Origin: Parapristionchus giblindavisi
Lineage: Eukaryota; Nematoda; Chromadorea; Rhabditida; Diplogasteridae
DNA: 64,000 bases
Direction: 5' to 3'
NCBI GenBank assembly: GCA_943737045.1
Contig: CALSFV010000207.1
Coordinates: 1,241,501-1,305,500 of the forward strand
Below the pieces are notes generated by a model that had not been told where the DNA came from, did no database searches, and was given only the letters and a program-made list of their open reading frames with translations. Positions 25,801-40,584 of the stretch are shown piece by piece (the stretch's first letter is position 1; the number at the start of each line of letters is the position of its first letter). A program made the position numbers and the translations under genes.

Positions 25801-28800
25801 AAAATTTTGCCCTAACACACACTCTTCATTTATATCGTTTTTACTTGCTGAAACATCTTCGCGATGTATGATAAATAAATAAGTAAATAAACACTCACCG
25901 CTTGAATGCTCTTCTCCGTGAGCAGCTGTAGATCGCGTTCGTACTGCTCCGACGGATGCACGGATGGACCGAGGGCGGGATTCGATAGACCACCAGAGCT
26001 CGCACTCGCAGCTGCTGCGCCTCCTGCTCCGTTCTTCTCCGTCTCAATGTCGGCGCGCCACAGCACGTCGATTAGCTCGATGTCCTACAACGAAAGTCAT
26101 TATCGTACTGACAAGTCAAGTAAAGTCAAATTCAGTCAGTAAAGTCAGTTGTGAAGTCAAATTCGCTATAGCAGCCCAGAAATCATAGCGAATATATTAC
26201 CCCCAAGCATAATCACACGGTCAGAGTTCAACTATCCAGAAAACAAAACAACAACACCCTGGGATAGCCCCGTCCGCCTATCAATAAGCCGACCAAGCAA
26301 ACAGTCAGTCTCTAGAACTACCGAGTAGGAATGTGTGTAATATGAAAAGATCATGACAAGCCAGCGTATAGAGCACACACGAGACCTTATCACCCAGCGT
26401 CAACCATCTCATATAATACACTAACACCTATGAATGATGGTTGGATGGACAAACACGAAGTGCACAAGCGAAAGAACGACTACCGTATCCTCATAATACC
26501 TCCGTCAATATTCCCCTCGAGACCGCGCCATAAGATGCGATAATTGGTCAGGGACCAAAGGGAAGAAATCGCTGGGCTCATGATTTCGAACTCATTTTGC
26601 TAGACGCCATAGCGAACCGAAAACAACAACTACGACGCCACACGCATAATAATCAAAGGCACCATCAACAGCAGCTATCACACATCAGCAAGGTACGCTG
26701 TATAAACGTCAGAAGCCACACGATGAGAATAGAGAGAATGGAGAGACGAGAAATGGTTAGATGATTGATGGAAAGGTGGCAAACGCTACTCGCGCCAAAT
26801 GTCAACCATGTATATAGCCCCGTCGAGCTAAACAACGATAGCTTCCTTGTCTTCCCAGTATATTTGTTCATCCAATTACTTTCGAAAAAGGATGATGAGT
26901 GAGGACAAAAGGTAGACACAAAATGAGAGACTTCAAGTCAACCAGGCGAAACTCGATACAACGCAGGTTAATTAGGCAAGCACTCCACCGAGTCATAGTC
27001 ATAGGATCGAGTAGAGTATATACACTATATGCGCCAGTTGTCTACTACACTGACATGAGCTACCGTACCTTGGGGTCCTGCACGACGGAGACGACTTTGA
27101 GAAACTGTGGTCCGCCAATCTGGTCATACGCAACGATGTACATCGTCGAGTCGTCGAAGGGATTTCGGTAGAACAGCAGAATACTGAACGACTTGGTGTG
27201 CGTCTATAGGCGAATGGGTTACTGTTGTATCTCTGCTTAGCTCTATTGATCACCAACTGAGCTCAATGTACTCAGTTGCGAGTGGTGTCAGGGGTGAGTG
27301 AGGCTGAAGAGGCCTTGTTATATCAGCATCACCTTCCACAAGAAGGCGGAGTCTTCCACCGATCCAAACCGGGTGATTAAAACCGCAGATCATTCCATGT
27401 CGCGTAATGCACGTTGCGCGCCGTCTCTGATAGATAGGTGCACCACGGGCAGAGACGCAGAGCGAAGCCTGATAAGAGACATTTTGGACCGATTTTGTGT
27501 CCAAATCGACATAATGATGCTAGAGCACCAGACGACCAGAGCAGTCGATTACTCATCGGCACGGTGACTGATGGGTGTAGTGTGGCCCTAGTTGGAGACA
27601 GAGACGAGCCCATGACGCCATCTGTCGTAGAGAAAGAGCCAAGGTTCGACCCGCGGGTCCAAAGATGAGTGCTTATCGACTAAACTGATAAACTAGCATG
27701 ACAATTGTCATCCTTCCGCTGTCATCATCATTCGTGCGCATGGCCACATTAGCTCTCGCTAGACGGGGAGCACCCCCCATGTTACGTCGAGTTTCGGGAC
27801 GACGATGACTAATCAAAGTCACTAGTATTATGATAGTTATCAGTAACGACACTCTCATCTTTCATCTTTTCAAATTGACAGACGATAAAAGGGCCAAGTG
27901 GTCAAAGTGGTCGCTTATCAGATGAGACCAAATTCAGAGAAATGAACAAGCGTAGATTCCAATTGAGACACAAAGTGTACGAATACGCATCACGCTATGC
28001 AAATGCTCAAATGTGTTAGGTATAAAGGACTTCTCGCGACAGCCACGGTCTAAACATTTCGTCTTCGAGCCTATTCTTTCACGAAAAGTCTCTTCATAGA
28101 CCCCAAACACGTTCAAACATGATAGGATGCCATGTATTCTTCATAAAAAGGCCACATTTACGAGTGCACGATCTGCAGCATAGAGATCGGCGACACGGAC
28201 ATTAGTCACAATCAGGGAATAGTCCCCCTTGTATGTATCTCCCTGTCTTCCCTTCACTACCCTCCAAGGTACAAGAGATCGAAAGATCATAAAAAAGGTG
28301 CCCGAGCGAGTGATGCCACTAGTGCAGCAGCACACGCCCACAGCCAAGCGTTGTGGTGACAAATCATTCGATAGATATCGTTGTTAGAAGACTAAGGAAA
28401 AGCTATTTGTCGATTAAAAACTACATACACGATTGTCTAATAATGATATCGTTGGAGAGGGCCGGGCAAGGCCTAGTGTAGAATGGAAACTACAAGATTG
28501 GCCTATAATTACGTTATCGATGAGACAGCTTGATCTCCGTATGAAAAGCAGTGCTATGCTACAGCAGTTCTAAACTGATAAAATCTGTTGCTGTTGCTTA
28601 AGCTGTTGGTAGATCAAAAATCGAAATTTTGGGGCAATTTTTTGGCTCAAGTTTATCCCGCCCCTAGGGACACTAACCACCAAATATGAACGGTCTAGGA
28701 TGATTTTGATACCCCCCCCCCCTGTCGCTACCCCTCCGCTGTTAGGGAGAGTGCGCTTTAATGTCACAACAACCTATTACCAATGAAGTATACACATACT

Positions 28801-31800
28801 CTATTGGCAAATAAGTCGGATGAGAAGCGGAAGTAGGCTAGAAACAACTCTTATGTTAGAGACAGTATGGTGAAATACAGTTCTCATCCGACCTAGCATC
28901 ACACTATCGGTTGTGCAATACTCCCTCTCGTCGAATCTCTCAATAAATCGAACTACTGCAAACGTACAGCACGCAGGAATCGGAATATTGCGTAAAAAGT
29001 ACAGCAAAAAAAACAGCCAAAAAAGTCTAGTGGTCACCACACCACACAGTGCTGTTCTAGCAATCTCACCGTAGCATCTGCACAATTACTCTCGCTCTAA
29101 TAATTTTCAATCTCAACTTGTCTCCGGCGAGATTAGTGCGCATCTCAGATGCATATCTCCGAGATATGAAGAACATGCTCAAGAGGGCGACGACAACAAT
29201 CCTAGTGGGGCAAACGGTAGAGGCCTAGTCCAACGATAGATAGATACATCTGATTGCAAATCAGCAATCTTAGGAAATATCAAACTTCACTACTTCAACG
29301 TTACCGCAACCTGAACTTCAAAGCGCACCAAAACGTGAAAAACACGGATACCGTATGGCGCCTCTTTTACAGATCCGCTAATACACAGAGCAGCTTCAAT
29401 GCAAAACAACTGTAATATATCATCGTCGTGGTCGTCGCACAGTCGCAGTTCACAGACAACTCCTCCCAGCTGCACTCAGCACAGACCATACCTCTCTATA
29501 TACCTCACACACAGCCGCACAGTGCATCAAAACATATCTATCCCCCAGTGTGTGTATGCGCTCACCATATCACATATCGTGTTTTGCACATGACCACAAG
29601 ATCGCCTAATCCGCCATGTTCTCATACACTCATTTACCATCTCTCTCTCACTCTGCCTCTTCGTCTTCGACGTCCCCTAGCAGCCTATTATCAGCCCGCT
29701 AATGAGTTCGATCCGCGAACAACGTAGCATCTACGAAGGAGTAGAGTATACTATATCTCCTCCTGTCTGTGCAGGAGGAGGCTAGGTAATATCCTAGCGA
29801 GCCTGAGCATGAGGGACTAAATGGCAAATATGAAGAAATATTAAATAGTAAATAGTAAATTTAATTTCAATAATTTAATATTAATTTTAACATCATTCGC
29901 GCATATGAATGGTGAACGCATTTATATGATATAAAAGCGAACGTGCTTCCAGCAAACGCGAGCAAAACAAAGAATTACAAATTCATGTCTCGGAACACGA
30001 AGCCACTAGGAAGGTACACATCAGACCAAGAGTGATGACACAGAATCGGCGTAGACCAATTGCGCTTCTTATCACCAGGCGGCCAATCTCAGTGTATATG
30101 AATGCTCTTGTCAATGGTGATGATCTACTTATCGCTTCTACACTATCAAACCGGATGAGGCAACTGATCGACTTGCTCACCGTATCATACTCATAAGCAA
30201 CAAGACTACGCCCCTTCCGAGAGCAGACTCCATACAAAACACAGAGACAAAGCCCAACATTACCAGAACAGGACGAACAATCAATCAATAATAGAGTGAC
30301 AAAACTACCGTAGCCTTCCAAAACTCACTTCAAGACTCGGATCACTCCTTCGACTGCTCCCTTCGCCGGTGCTCGGCACCGTACTGCCGCCATTCGTCGC
30401 AGGTCCACGCACACCCTCCGGCATATCGGAACGCGGTCGCTCCTGAAGTAACATTTAGGACTTAGGGACGAAACCAAACCCGTCTGGGGTACGCCGAAGC
30501 CTTCCTTCCAAACATACCTGCACGAGCACTGGATAGGCTTGGAAGGACTGAAGCGCGATGCGATGCAGCGTCTCTTCGTCACGATATCTAAAGAGATCAA
30601 AGATCAAAATAGGTTCTTGTTAGGCTCCAAAAATATTCCGTCCCAAAGCCTTACTCTGGAGTATAGCACATCATTCTCCAGCTACAGATGATAGTACAGT
30701 ATCCGACAAGATACCCAATCCGCCAGTGGAATACGGTATCTGCATCGACCCAAGAGTACAGTATGCATATATAATCAGCTGACGATACGATAGACGACAA
30801 AGACGGAAATGTTAAAGGTAAATACCAATGAGACTAATCGGTTCCGCGTCCTTTTCACATCAGCCTATATAGGTATATCAAGAGGGGGCTATCAGCGACA
30901 GAGATAATTCGTTAAAATCTCGCAAATCTCACGTAGGCTCTCGAAATCAACGAAGATCGAGAGCAGACTCTGCAACACTACAAGGTATGCCAGACAGACC
31001 GCTCGCGCTGCACAACAGTCGTTCATTATTGTTCATTTATTTATTTATCATACATTGCGAAGATGTTTCAGCAAGTAGAAAACGATATAAATGATGAATA
31101 TTTGTATGGTCTATCCGCTGCAGGATTCAAAGTGTGGCCGGGTATAGGTATACCGTATATGGTGTTAGGGCCAGAGCCACAGCCAGAGCCAGAGATAAGC
31201 AAGTCCTCCTATATGATAGGATGTGCGATGACGTCTTTCCGACAAATAACCGTATGAGCAAGATCAGTGAGCTGTAGGGGGGGGGATAAAGAAAGAAAGA
31301 AGGGGTGCAGGGAACACGGAAGGAATACGGAAAGGTAGAATATGGACGAGAAAGGAAGGAAAGGCAATGCGGGAAAGTCACCGGAGCATGAACGAATGAG
31401 CAGCAAATGAGCGAAGATGGACTCTATATATGTGACAGGGTATGAGGACGATTTAGATTGGATCGGCAGATAATGAGGAATCTTCACCGTGCTCACCTCC
31501 TCTTCCTCCTCTCTCGTTGAACTTACTTCAACCAAGAAAAAAACACACAACGTTGTTTACGAGACCAGGGATACAAATACTCGTAGAGTCCCTAGAGGGG
31601 AAGCAATCTAGAGATACCGTAATCCAGCTAGATACAGGCACAGAGGCCGTATACTGCATCAAGCTACAGTATGTACGTGCTTCGCGCTAGGAGGGAGGAG
31701 GCGATCAATTGGTTTAGCAAAACCTCAGACATCAGACCAGATCAAGCTGTCACGTTGAGGAGAGAGACCGGAATCAGGTCGGAGGGGCTGGGGAGGGGCG

Positions 31801-34800
31801 GCCCATGTGCTACACGATATGACATGATCTCTGCACATTAAACAGATCGAGAGACCGAAACTTCGTATCTGAGTCAGCATAGGCCGAAAAGTTCGTTACA
31901 AACTACGAAGCATGGCCGCATTTTGGGATTTTTATTGAGAAAACCTGGCCGGATTTTGAAAAATTATAACATAGCTATTCGCCCTATGTGAGTCAGGCAG
32001 ACAGATAGATTCATACACAAATAGATAGATAGGCGCATGTATCATGTATCGGTTTAGCCAAAACCTCAAACATCAAATCAAGGCTGTAAAATTCAGGACG
32101 TCAGGGCGAGGGAACTGGGGAGGGGCGTCACAGACACGATATGGGCACAGACTGCGATCAAGACTTCGTATATGAGTCAGACAGGCAGATTGATACATGT
32201 ATAGGTGCATATGTATCAAAGGTGTGTGAAACATCACACGCAAGCCAACAGGCTACAAGCACAAGCACAAACAGCCAAACGACAGTCTTACAACGCTCGT
32301 GCTCCTAATCTTCCCAGTTTCTCGTCGCAGCCCCTCCCCTCGCCCTTACACTCTACAAAAGTCCCAAAGACAATGCCCCACGAGGCACATACACATATAA
32401 GACGGGGCTGATCGAGCAATCCATGATCATTGATAAGCGTCAGAATGATCAGACTACAGGCTATAAGACAAATCGCGTCCACCCGAGGTGCACGAGAGCA
32501 AAGTACAAGTCCGATCAACCTCTACATACGGTGTACGGTGGCATTGGTTTAAAAGATTGGTGTAGGGTAAATCGTATACGGTAGCGCTTTGGTCAAAAAC
32601 AATGGAGCATTGTAAATGGAATACAACACAGAGCATTCTCTCAACAATTCCGTGTATACGGTATACAATAGCGCACTGGTTCTACAGTGAAAACAAGCGA
32701 CGTGCATCTTTTCCAACCAAAGAATGTATTTGCCCCATGCTCACGCGCATGACCAGTGGCCGTATGCAAGAACCGTTTTCCGGGAAAATGTGACGTCATC
32801 ACCGTAGGCGGAGGCGTTTTCCAAAAATCCTCCGCCTACGCTAATGACGTCACATTTTCCCGGAAAACGGTTTTCCCGTTGTTCTTGCATACGGCCACAG
32901 AAGATCATAATGGAACATAAACAGGTAAAGCCTCTCCCCAAAGGTGCGCGCCCTAATGAATTCAAAGGCTACGGTGAGTAAGCGCTGCAAATACAAATGC
33001 GCCGAGTATACCAAGTATATGCCTAGTATTATATATAATTATAGTATACCGAGTATATCCTTTGCACCCGAACATTTTGTACTTGATGAAGCACCCTTGT
33101 GGTGTATGATAAATAGGTAAATACCGATAATACCAAGTATATCTTTCCGTATGCTAGTAATGTGTTTATGAATATATATTTGATGGAATAACGAAATAAG
33201 CAAATAAATGCAAAGTATAAATACTCGCAATCCCTACAGTATTCGACTTCTCCACCGTAATCACATCATACTCCATAATGTGCCATACTCCGCTACCGTA
33301 ACCCAGCACCGTACCTGACTCCGCACGGTCTCGGCTTCTTGAAAGCATCAAAGAAGTGTTCGTCATCGTAGTTGGGCGTGAACATCATCTTGTCGTCTGC
33401 AAAGAAATCAATAAATTTCAAAGCAGAATCATATATAATAGATAAATAAATCAATAACTGAACATGTTCAATAAGTCGATAGCGTTGCATGATCGATAAG
33501 TCAATCAAGTCAATTATGTCTACGCAGCACCAGAGGCTAAATTCACGGTAAACGTAACCCGTTTCAACTTGTGACGTCACATTTCACCAGCAAAACTATT
33601 GGCCAAAACGCTTCCCAAATACGACCTCAGGATGCAAGAGCAACAGCTCGCACCAATGATAGGATAAAAACAAGTCATTGCATAATCAACTGAACATAGA
33701 CACCAAGAAGAACAGGTGTGAAGAGGCAGGAAGAGGCGGGGACGGGCTGTGCCTACGTGACTAGGCGCACAAAACATTTCACACGAACGTTGCAATAGTC
33801 ACGTACACACTCCCCCCCCCTACTCCCCCTAATTGATCTCGACCTTTCATTATATGATGTATGATGATGATAACGAGAGATAGAGGGAGGGTGAGAGACG
33901 CAGACAGGCAAACAAAAAACAGACAGACAGAGATAGACAGGAGCATAAGAGAAACACAGCAGGTAGACCAAAAGTACAAAGAACAGGACGATAGCGAGAG
34001 AGTGGGAAATGGAGAGACGGTCAGAGAAAGATAGGCGAAAAGGACGATGATAGACACCATGATCATGATCTACCCCCTGCCAATGTCTTTGTCGTCTGGC
34101 GCTCTCTCACTTTCATGTACTCTCTCTTGCATTTAGAGAACTGGCGCTGAGTGCGCATAGAGAACAATCAGCGACCGATAATCTATTCGAGACGAGGGGA
34201 GAGGAGAGGAGGAGAGCACTCTTAAAGGGAGCGCAACCTCTCTCCCGGTCTCTTCAACGCTCAACGCTCTCTCGTTGTTAGAGAACAGAGAAATAATGTG
34301 CACGGTGTAGAGACCATTGACAGAGGTAACGCTCCTTTTAAAAGGCGGAGAAACAGATCGACAACCCACTATTTCCTTTTCATTTCATAGTATTTCCATT
34401 AGCCGACAGAAATAGAACCTTAGGAGCGAGCAGTAAACAAGGAATTCACTTCCTCCCCTTGCGACGGTGGCAAAATGGCTACGAGTTCTGATAAATACAG
34501 TAATCTATGAATTTATTGTTGGAAATGATATACGTGTTTACTCCCGTGCGTCGTACGGTAAGCACTAGCGTCAAACTCGCCCTTTTTATCCCACTCCCCT
34601 TGACCACAGACCATGTCTAGTTACAAAACTGGTACACTGTGTGTGCTTGATCGTACAAATTCACAGTCTTGAGCGAAGCAAAGATCTGGGAAAATAGGCT
34701 TGCGCTCATAATAATATGGTTTATATATAAGGGATAAGGAACTCTATGAGCATGTTCTTTGTATTTACACCATATGTTCAAGCTCAAATCAGAGGCCGTC

Positions 34801-37614
34801 GTGTAAATATATGCGGAAACGGCACAGCTACATTCTCTACCCTTCGTGTGCCATATCTGTAGAGTAGAGACCAGTAAACATACCCAACGAACTCTAAGAA
34901 CGGAAAGTGATCAGAGAATGCCCTGTGCAAGTTAGCTTCTAAAACGTACGTCATCTAGCTGGAGAGTTTTTCTCTCAGACGCCTGGGTATATGACCGAGT
35001 AAGTGAATGGAGAAATTTCACGGCGATCCAGCCGACATAGATAACAAACACCAACTTCGCCGCTAATTTTGAAGAAAATTAAGCGAGTATATCAGATAGA
35101 CAGGTAGCTGCTGCCATGCAAAGTGGGATGGCGCGTGCAGATCGCATAAGTTGAACTAGTTCTTACTGGGCAATAGTGCGCCAAATTCTCAAGTGTAGCA
35201 GGGAGAGAGAATGAATGAGTGAGCACAAAATCGTGCCAATTTTGCGAAAATCGAGAAAAAAAGACTAAACAACCACACAAGGTTCTTACTTGCAGTGAAA
35301 CGTTTCGCATAATAAATAAATATAGATATAAATAATTTATTAATAGAGGATACACTTGACATGAATATATTGATTGACAAGTTGATTGATTGATTGAAGG
35401 GAGAGACGAATGAATCGAGGAATCAACAAACATAAAGTTCATAACGAAGAAGATCATTCGATATCGGCATCAAAGAGTTCAAGCTGGATACACGCAAAAT
35501 TTCGCAAAAGCATACACTATTGATACGATAAAAACCATGTCAATCTTTCCATTTCCTCGCTGGCCCTTATTACATTGACAATCTATCGATCTATCTATCA
35601 ATCGCTCTATCTGTCTAACTATCAATCTATTGATAAGGGGTAAGCGCGTGTACGCTCTTTCATATCTAGTCTCATATAGCCAGAGAGAGAGAGAGAAAGG
35701 CATCACAGAGCACATTCTACATTCCACATTTCGTCGACAGCTTGTATCGATCGATACAGTACCATCCTACAGCGTGAACAGCATAATCAATCAATACACG
35801 CTATCAATCGATAATCGCATGAACACAGGGATCGCCGAAGAGAGCAAGGCGCGAAGAGATGGATAGGACAAGTAGTGACAGTAGGAAGAGTGAGAGAGAG
35901 AGAGAGAGAGCCAGATAAATCAGTGAGAGAGAGCGAGATAAATGTAAATGAGTGACAAGTTAGATGAGTTAGACAATTAGATAAATAAAGAATTATTAGA
36001 GAAACACTCGTCGATCACTCCATTCCGCTCCCAAATGAGGGTCAGTCGAACGGAGAGCAGTGTGGGGCGAGTGTGGGAGATAGGGGAGAAATGATAATAG
36101 AGGAGATGATAGATGGGAAAAGGATAGGGGGAGAAGAGTTAGAGGAAGAGGAAGAGAAAGGAAGAGGAAAGGAGAGTAGAGTTAGAGGAAGAGGAAGAGA
36201 AAGGAAGAGGAAAGGAGAGTAGAGTTAGAGGAAGAGGAAGAGAAAGGAAGAGGAAAGGAGAGTAGAGTTAGAGGAAGAGGAAGAGAAAGGAAGAGGAAAG
36301 GAGAGTAGAGTTAGAGGAAGAGGAAGAGAAAGGAAGAGGAAAGGAGAGTAGAGTTAGAGGAAGAGGAAGAGAAAGGAAGAGGAAAGGAGAGTAGAGTTAG
36401 AGGAAGAGGAAGAGAAAGGAAGAGGAAAGGAGAGTAGAGTTAGAGGAAGAGGAAGAGAAAGGAAGAGGAAAGGAGAGTAGAGTTAGAGGAAGAGGAAGAG
36501 AAAGGAAGAGGAAAGGAAGAGGAAAGGAGAGTAGAGTTAGAGGAAGAGAGAAGAGAAAGGAAGAGGAAAGGAGAGTAGAGTTAGAGGAAGAGAGAAGAGG
36601 AGATTACAGAAATATAGGAGAATAGTGAAGAGATAGAGAAATAGAGGAGGAGGAGAAGAGAAAGGAAGAGAGAAGAGTTAAAGGAAGGGAAGGAATAGGA
36701 GGAGAAGAGAAAGGAAGAGAAGAGACGAGATAGAGAAGACGAGAAATGAAAGGAAAGAAGAGAAGAGAATGAGCAGTACTCGATCTCCCTACGACACATT
36801 GCTCTCTCTGCACAAACTAACAAAGATCGGATCATGATCTATCGGTGGTAATCCGATTGATCCAAAGGAATCAATAAATCAAGTCTATCAGTCAATAATA
36901 ATCAAATTAAATCAATCAATCAATCGATAAAATCAAATCAAAGGAAAAATAAAAGCCGATAAGTCAACTCATAATCGAAGCAGCACCACTGCATGGTAAA
37001 AGAACTAGTGAATGAACAAATCCTCTGCCATAGACATCAACACAATTGCACCGGGGAACAACTGGGGGATTGTGAAAGAGAAGAATGGGAAAATAATAAA
37101 TATTGCCGGTTTTCAAGTCATCCCCCCTTGCATCCTTGGCCAAAACACAAACGCGCGCAGAATTATGTACTGCGCAAGTACAACAATGTGCAGAGAGGCA
37201 AGAAAGAAGGAAGGAAGGATCGAGAGCATACATTTTCATACCCTCACAATGTGATGATCGACCCACTATATACGGCTCATTTTCACGATCGACCCACTAT
37301 TTAACGCTCTTTTTTATTCGAAAATTTACAATTTCAGCGAACAATAACGATTTTTCTTAATCGACCCACTATATTTTAAAAATCCGGTGAGGGTGATGAA
37401 AATCTATGATCGAGAGTCTAGTGCGGGAGACGAGAAGGAAGACGAGGAAAACAGCATTCTCTAGACGTGTTGAATAACACAAGGGAAAGGGCACATCGGG
37501 GGAACAACGAACTATTAATCAATCAATAGAAGTGACAAATCTCTATAGAGCCGACAGTCGAAAAGCGAGTGTAATGTTTCTCATCTTCTTTTGGTAGAGT
37601 TAGCAATGCGTGAT

Positions 37615-37704
<90 letters not shown>

Positions 37705-40553
37705 GGACAGAGAAAGAAAGAAATGATACGACGAATATCAGCAACTTATTCGTCGCATGATTACGCTTCTATTCGTGGACCCACAATGACACAAGGACTT
37801 TACCCCATAACAGTCTTCATAGGGATAGTAACCTTAGTCCATGAAACGGATAGGGTCATACTGCTCCCGCACGGAATTTCCCTGATCTATAGTTTAAGAG
37901 CCAGGTTTTGACAGCCGCATTTTAGTCGTCAATACGATATATCACACGTGCAATTTATCGTGAACTGATTGTTTTCTGTAATCCACACATCAGCGCCATA
38001 CCAAGCGCACACTGAATAAGGGTGGCAAACGCATGGGATGTGCTTGTAAGGTTCAAAACACGGCGCTACACGTGTGTTGAGCGAATAGGAATCGAAGGAA
38101 AGAAAGTGGCCGAGGTTTCGCAAGCGAGTGCTAGTTAGAGTGTAGAATGTGCGAGAGAGGGGAAGAGTAGGGGAAGGTGAGAGGGAAAAGGGGGAGGTTG
38201 AGGGGCGGTTGAGAGTGGGGAGGGGGAGAGGAGGGGAAGGGAAGGGGGAGAGATGAGAGAGAAAGAGGGAGAGAGAGAGATGAGAGGTGTTTACCTCGTC
38301 TAGTCTTACTTTATCTATCTCTTCCTCTCTCATTTACTCCAACTCTCGCCCTATCTATCTCCTTCTATCTCCAAAAACCTCTCTCTCTAACTGCTACTCT
38401 TCCAATTTCATCTATGCATCTCCGCATGTCCCTAACCATCTCTCGCCGTCTCTTCTTCCTCCTTCCCTCTCTCATTATCAGCTCTGCTCTCACGAGTTCT
38501 GGTGCACTCCAGCACTACCTTCCTTCTCTTCTTCTTCTCCTCTTCTTCCTCCCTTCAACATCAGAGATCGTCATATTTCAGTGCCTCTCTCTTTCTCACT
38601 CTCCCTCTACCTCTCTCTCTCTCTCTCTCCCTCTCCCTCTCCCTCTCCATCTAGCCACTATCAGTTCTCTACGTTGCACAACATAAAAAGCTATTTATGA
38701 GGGGAGAGGAAGAGGAAGAGAGGTGGAAAGATAGAGACCAAAAGATTATTTGCAATCTCTCCTTTCCTTTCTTCGCTCGCCTCCGTCTCCCCACTCTCTC
38801 GTCACCCGTAATCTTTCGATCTCCCCCCCCCCCCTATGACAAACTACCGTACCCGTTAGAGACTTTGCGGAGCACAGATCACCTTTTTCTCCCCTTCCTC
38901 CCTCACAAAACCCTAGGCAACGCGTGGAAATACATCGCGCTCAACGCTGCGTCATCCTTGATAAAAAACAGGGACCAATATCCATCACTAGTTTGTACAC
39001 CAGGAAGTTTATGCAAATTTTGAATCTTTTGAAAATTGTGCAATTACTCCCATTGTTAGATATATCGTAAACGGCAATGAGAAAGCCATTGTGATTACTG
39101 GGAAATGTGCATGTAAAGCGGTCGCAGTTCTACTAATAGTAGACAAAGTGTGCCGAATAGAATATACCGTACACTCAATTTCGTCTCTCATTCTACCTCA
39201 AACATCGTTGAAGCGATACGAGGGCACATAAATAGAAAGAGAGGGAGGGACCGGCGTAATGGTTGTGCAATCGAGATCGACATCAATTACTCCAGCACTC
39301 ATAATCCCCCTTATCCATGAATGCAATTTGCATAATCATATCACAACTCCATCTAGCGAGGGTGCTAGAACGCAAGAGAGACAGGAACGGTGTTGCCGTA
39401 CAACTGATGACACCCCAACTGTGAATATATATGTAAATTATATTCATTTATAGCATGGATTATTCCAACAACATGAGTTCAAAGTCACTATAGATCGTGA
39501 TACATCAGCATCGGTTCTACTGCCCTTTTTATTTATTCAATAATCTCAAATGTTTACAATTTTAAATCCAATGTACATGCAAACGCATACTTGCACATTA
39601 TAGCCTATCAATTTATTTAATAGTTCCACGAGTTCTAGATAACACCACTAAGCCAGCCGATAAAGTTGTTTAAAATGTAAAATGTCATAAAAGAGAACAA
39701 GAACCGAGAACATAGTACTCGATAGGCGTTCTCGATGCCAGCTGACAACGAAGTCACAAGGTGCAGCGTTTCGAGAGTTTGAGAGAGAGGGAGAGTACGC
39801 AAAATTGAGAAAACATAGACGGTTAAAGCACACCATGTGCACCATATCGTAACGTTTCCTTGTCATTTCGCCAAGTTTTCAATGACCGCTCTAACCATGC
39901 TGGAGAAGCACTCAGTAAGGCTCACACAGAGTCACATAGCCTGTCGCATCAAACCAGCAGTATGCACAATGCACATCACTAATGCAAAGTTCTGCACAAC
40001 TTTGCATCCAAACTACCGACGTAAATGCGCCATGAAAGGACCAGCCAACACCACCACGAGGGCGAATCGGCAGCCATTTCGCTGATTGGCCATCAGGTAG
40101 AGTGGCCTCACACCATTCACACGCATTTCACTCCACTCAACTACGTCCAAGCCGACGTACATAGATGCATCAGCAACCTTGCAGACAACAGACAACAATT
40201 CATCTACGGCCATCAAAATAGCTGCAGTGCGTCATTCGCGCCCACGTTGTCAGCATATTCACGGGCTTGGACTTTATCCACTTTAGCCAACTCCTTCCTC
40301 TCTCTCTCTGTTTCGTTTCCTCGTACTCACATCCATAGATCGCCTCGGCAACCTCACCGAGAATAGATCTCCGAGGATAGATGGAGAGGTAGAGAGAGAG
40401 GGAGGGATCTCTGATCCTCTGCTTCCACGTACCCCCTCGTTGAGATACTGTAGGACGTGGAAGAGTGTGAGAGAGAGGGGAGGAGGGAGTGAGAGCGTGA
40501 AGGAGGGAGAGAGAAGCCATAAACTTAGCGATAGAGATGGGAAGATCAACAAG

Positions 40554-40584
<31 letters not shown>

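Larger units (their letters stand above)
30588..33314. other. skn-1 intron, 2.7 kb
   Basis: Contains TTTGATC and TACGGTA strings near its 5' and 3' ends, a LINE-like tail at 31027-31078, a degenerate copy of the CATAGGTCGAA element at about 31880-31989 and the hairpin MITE at 32758-32903. No exon seen. Confidence 0.5.
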
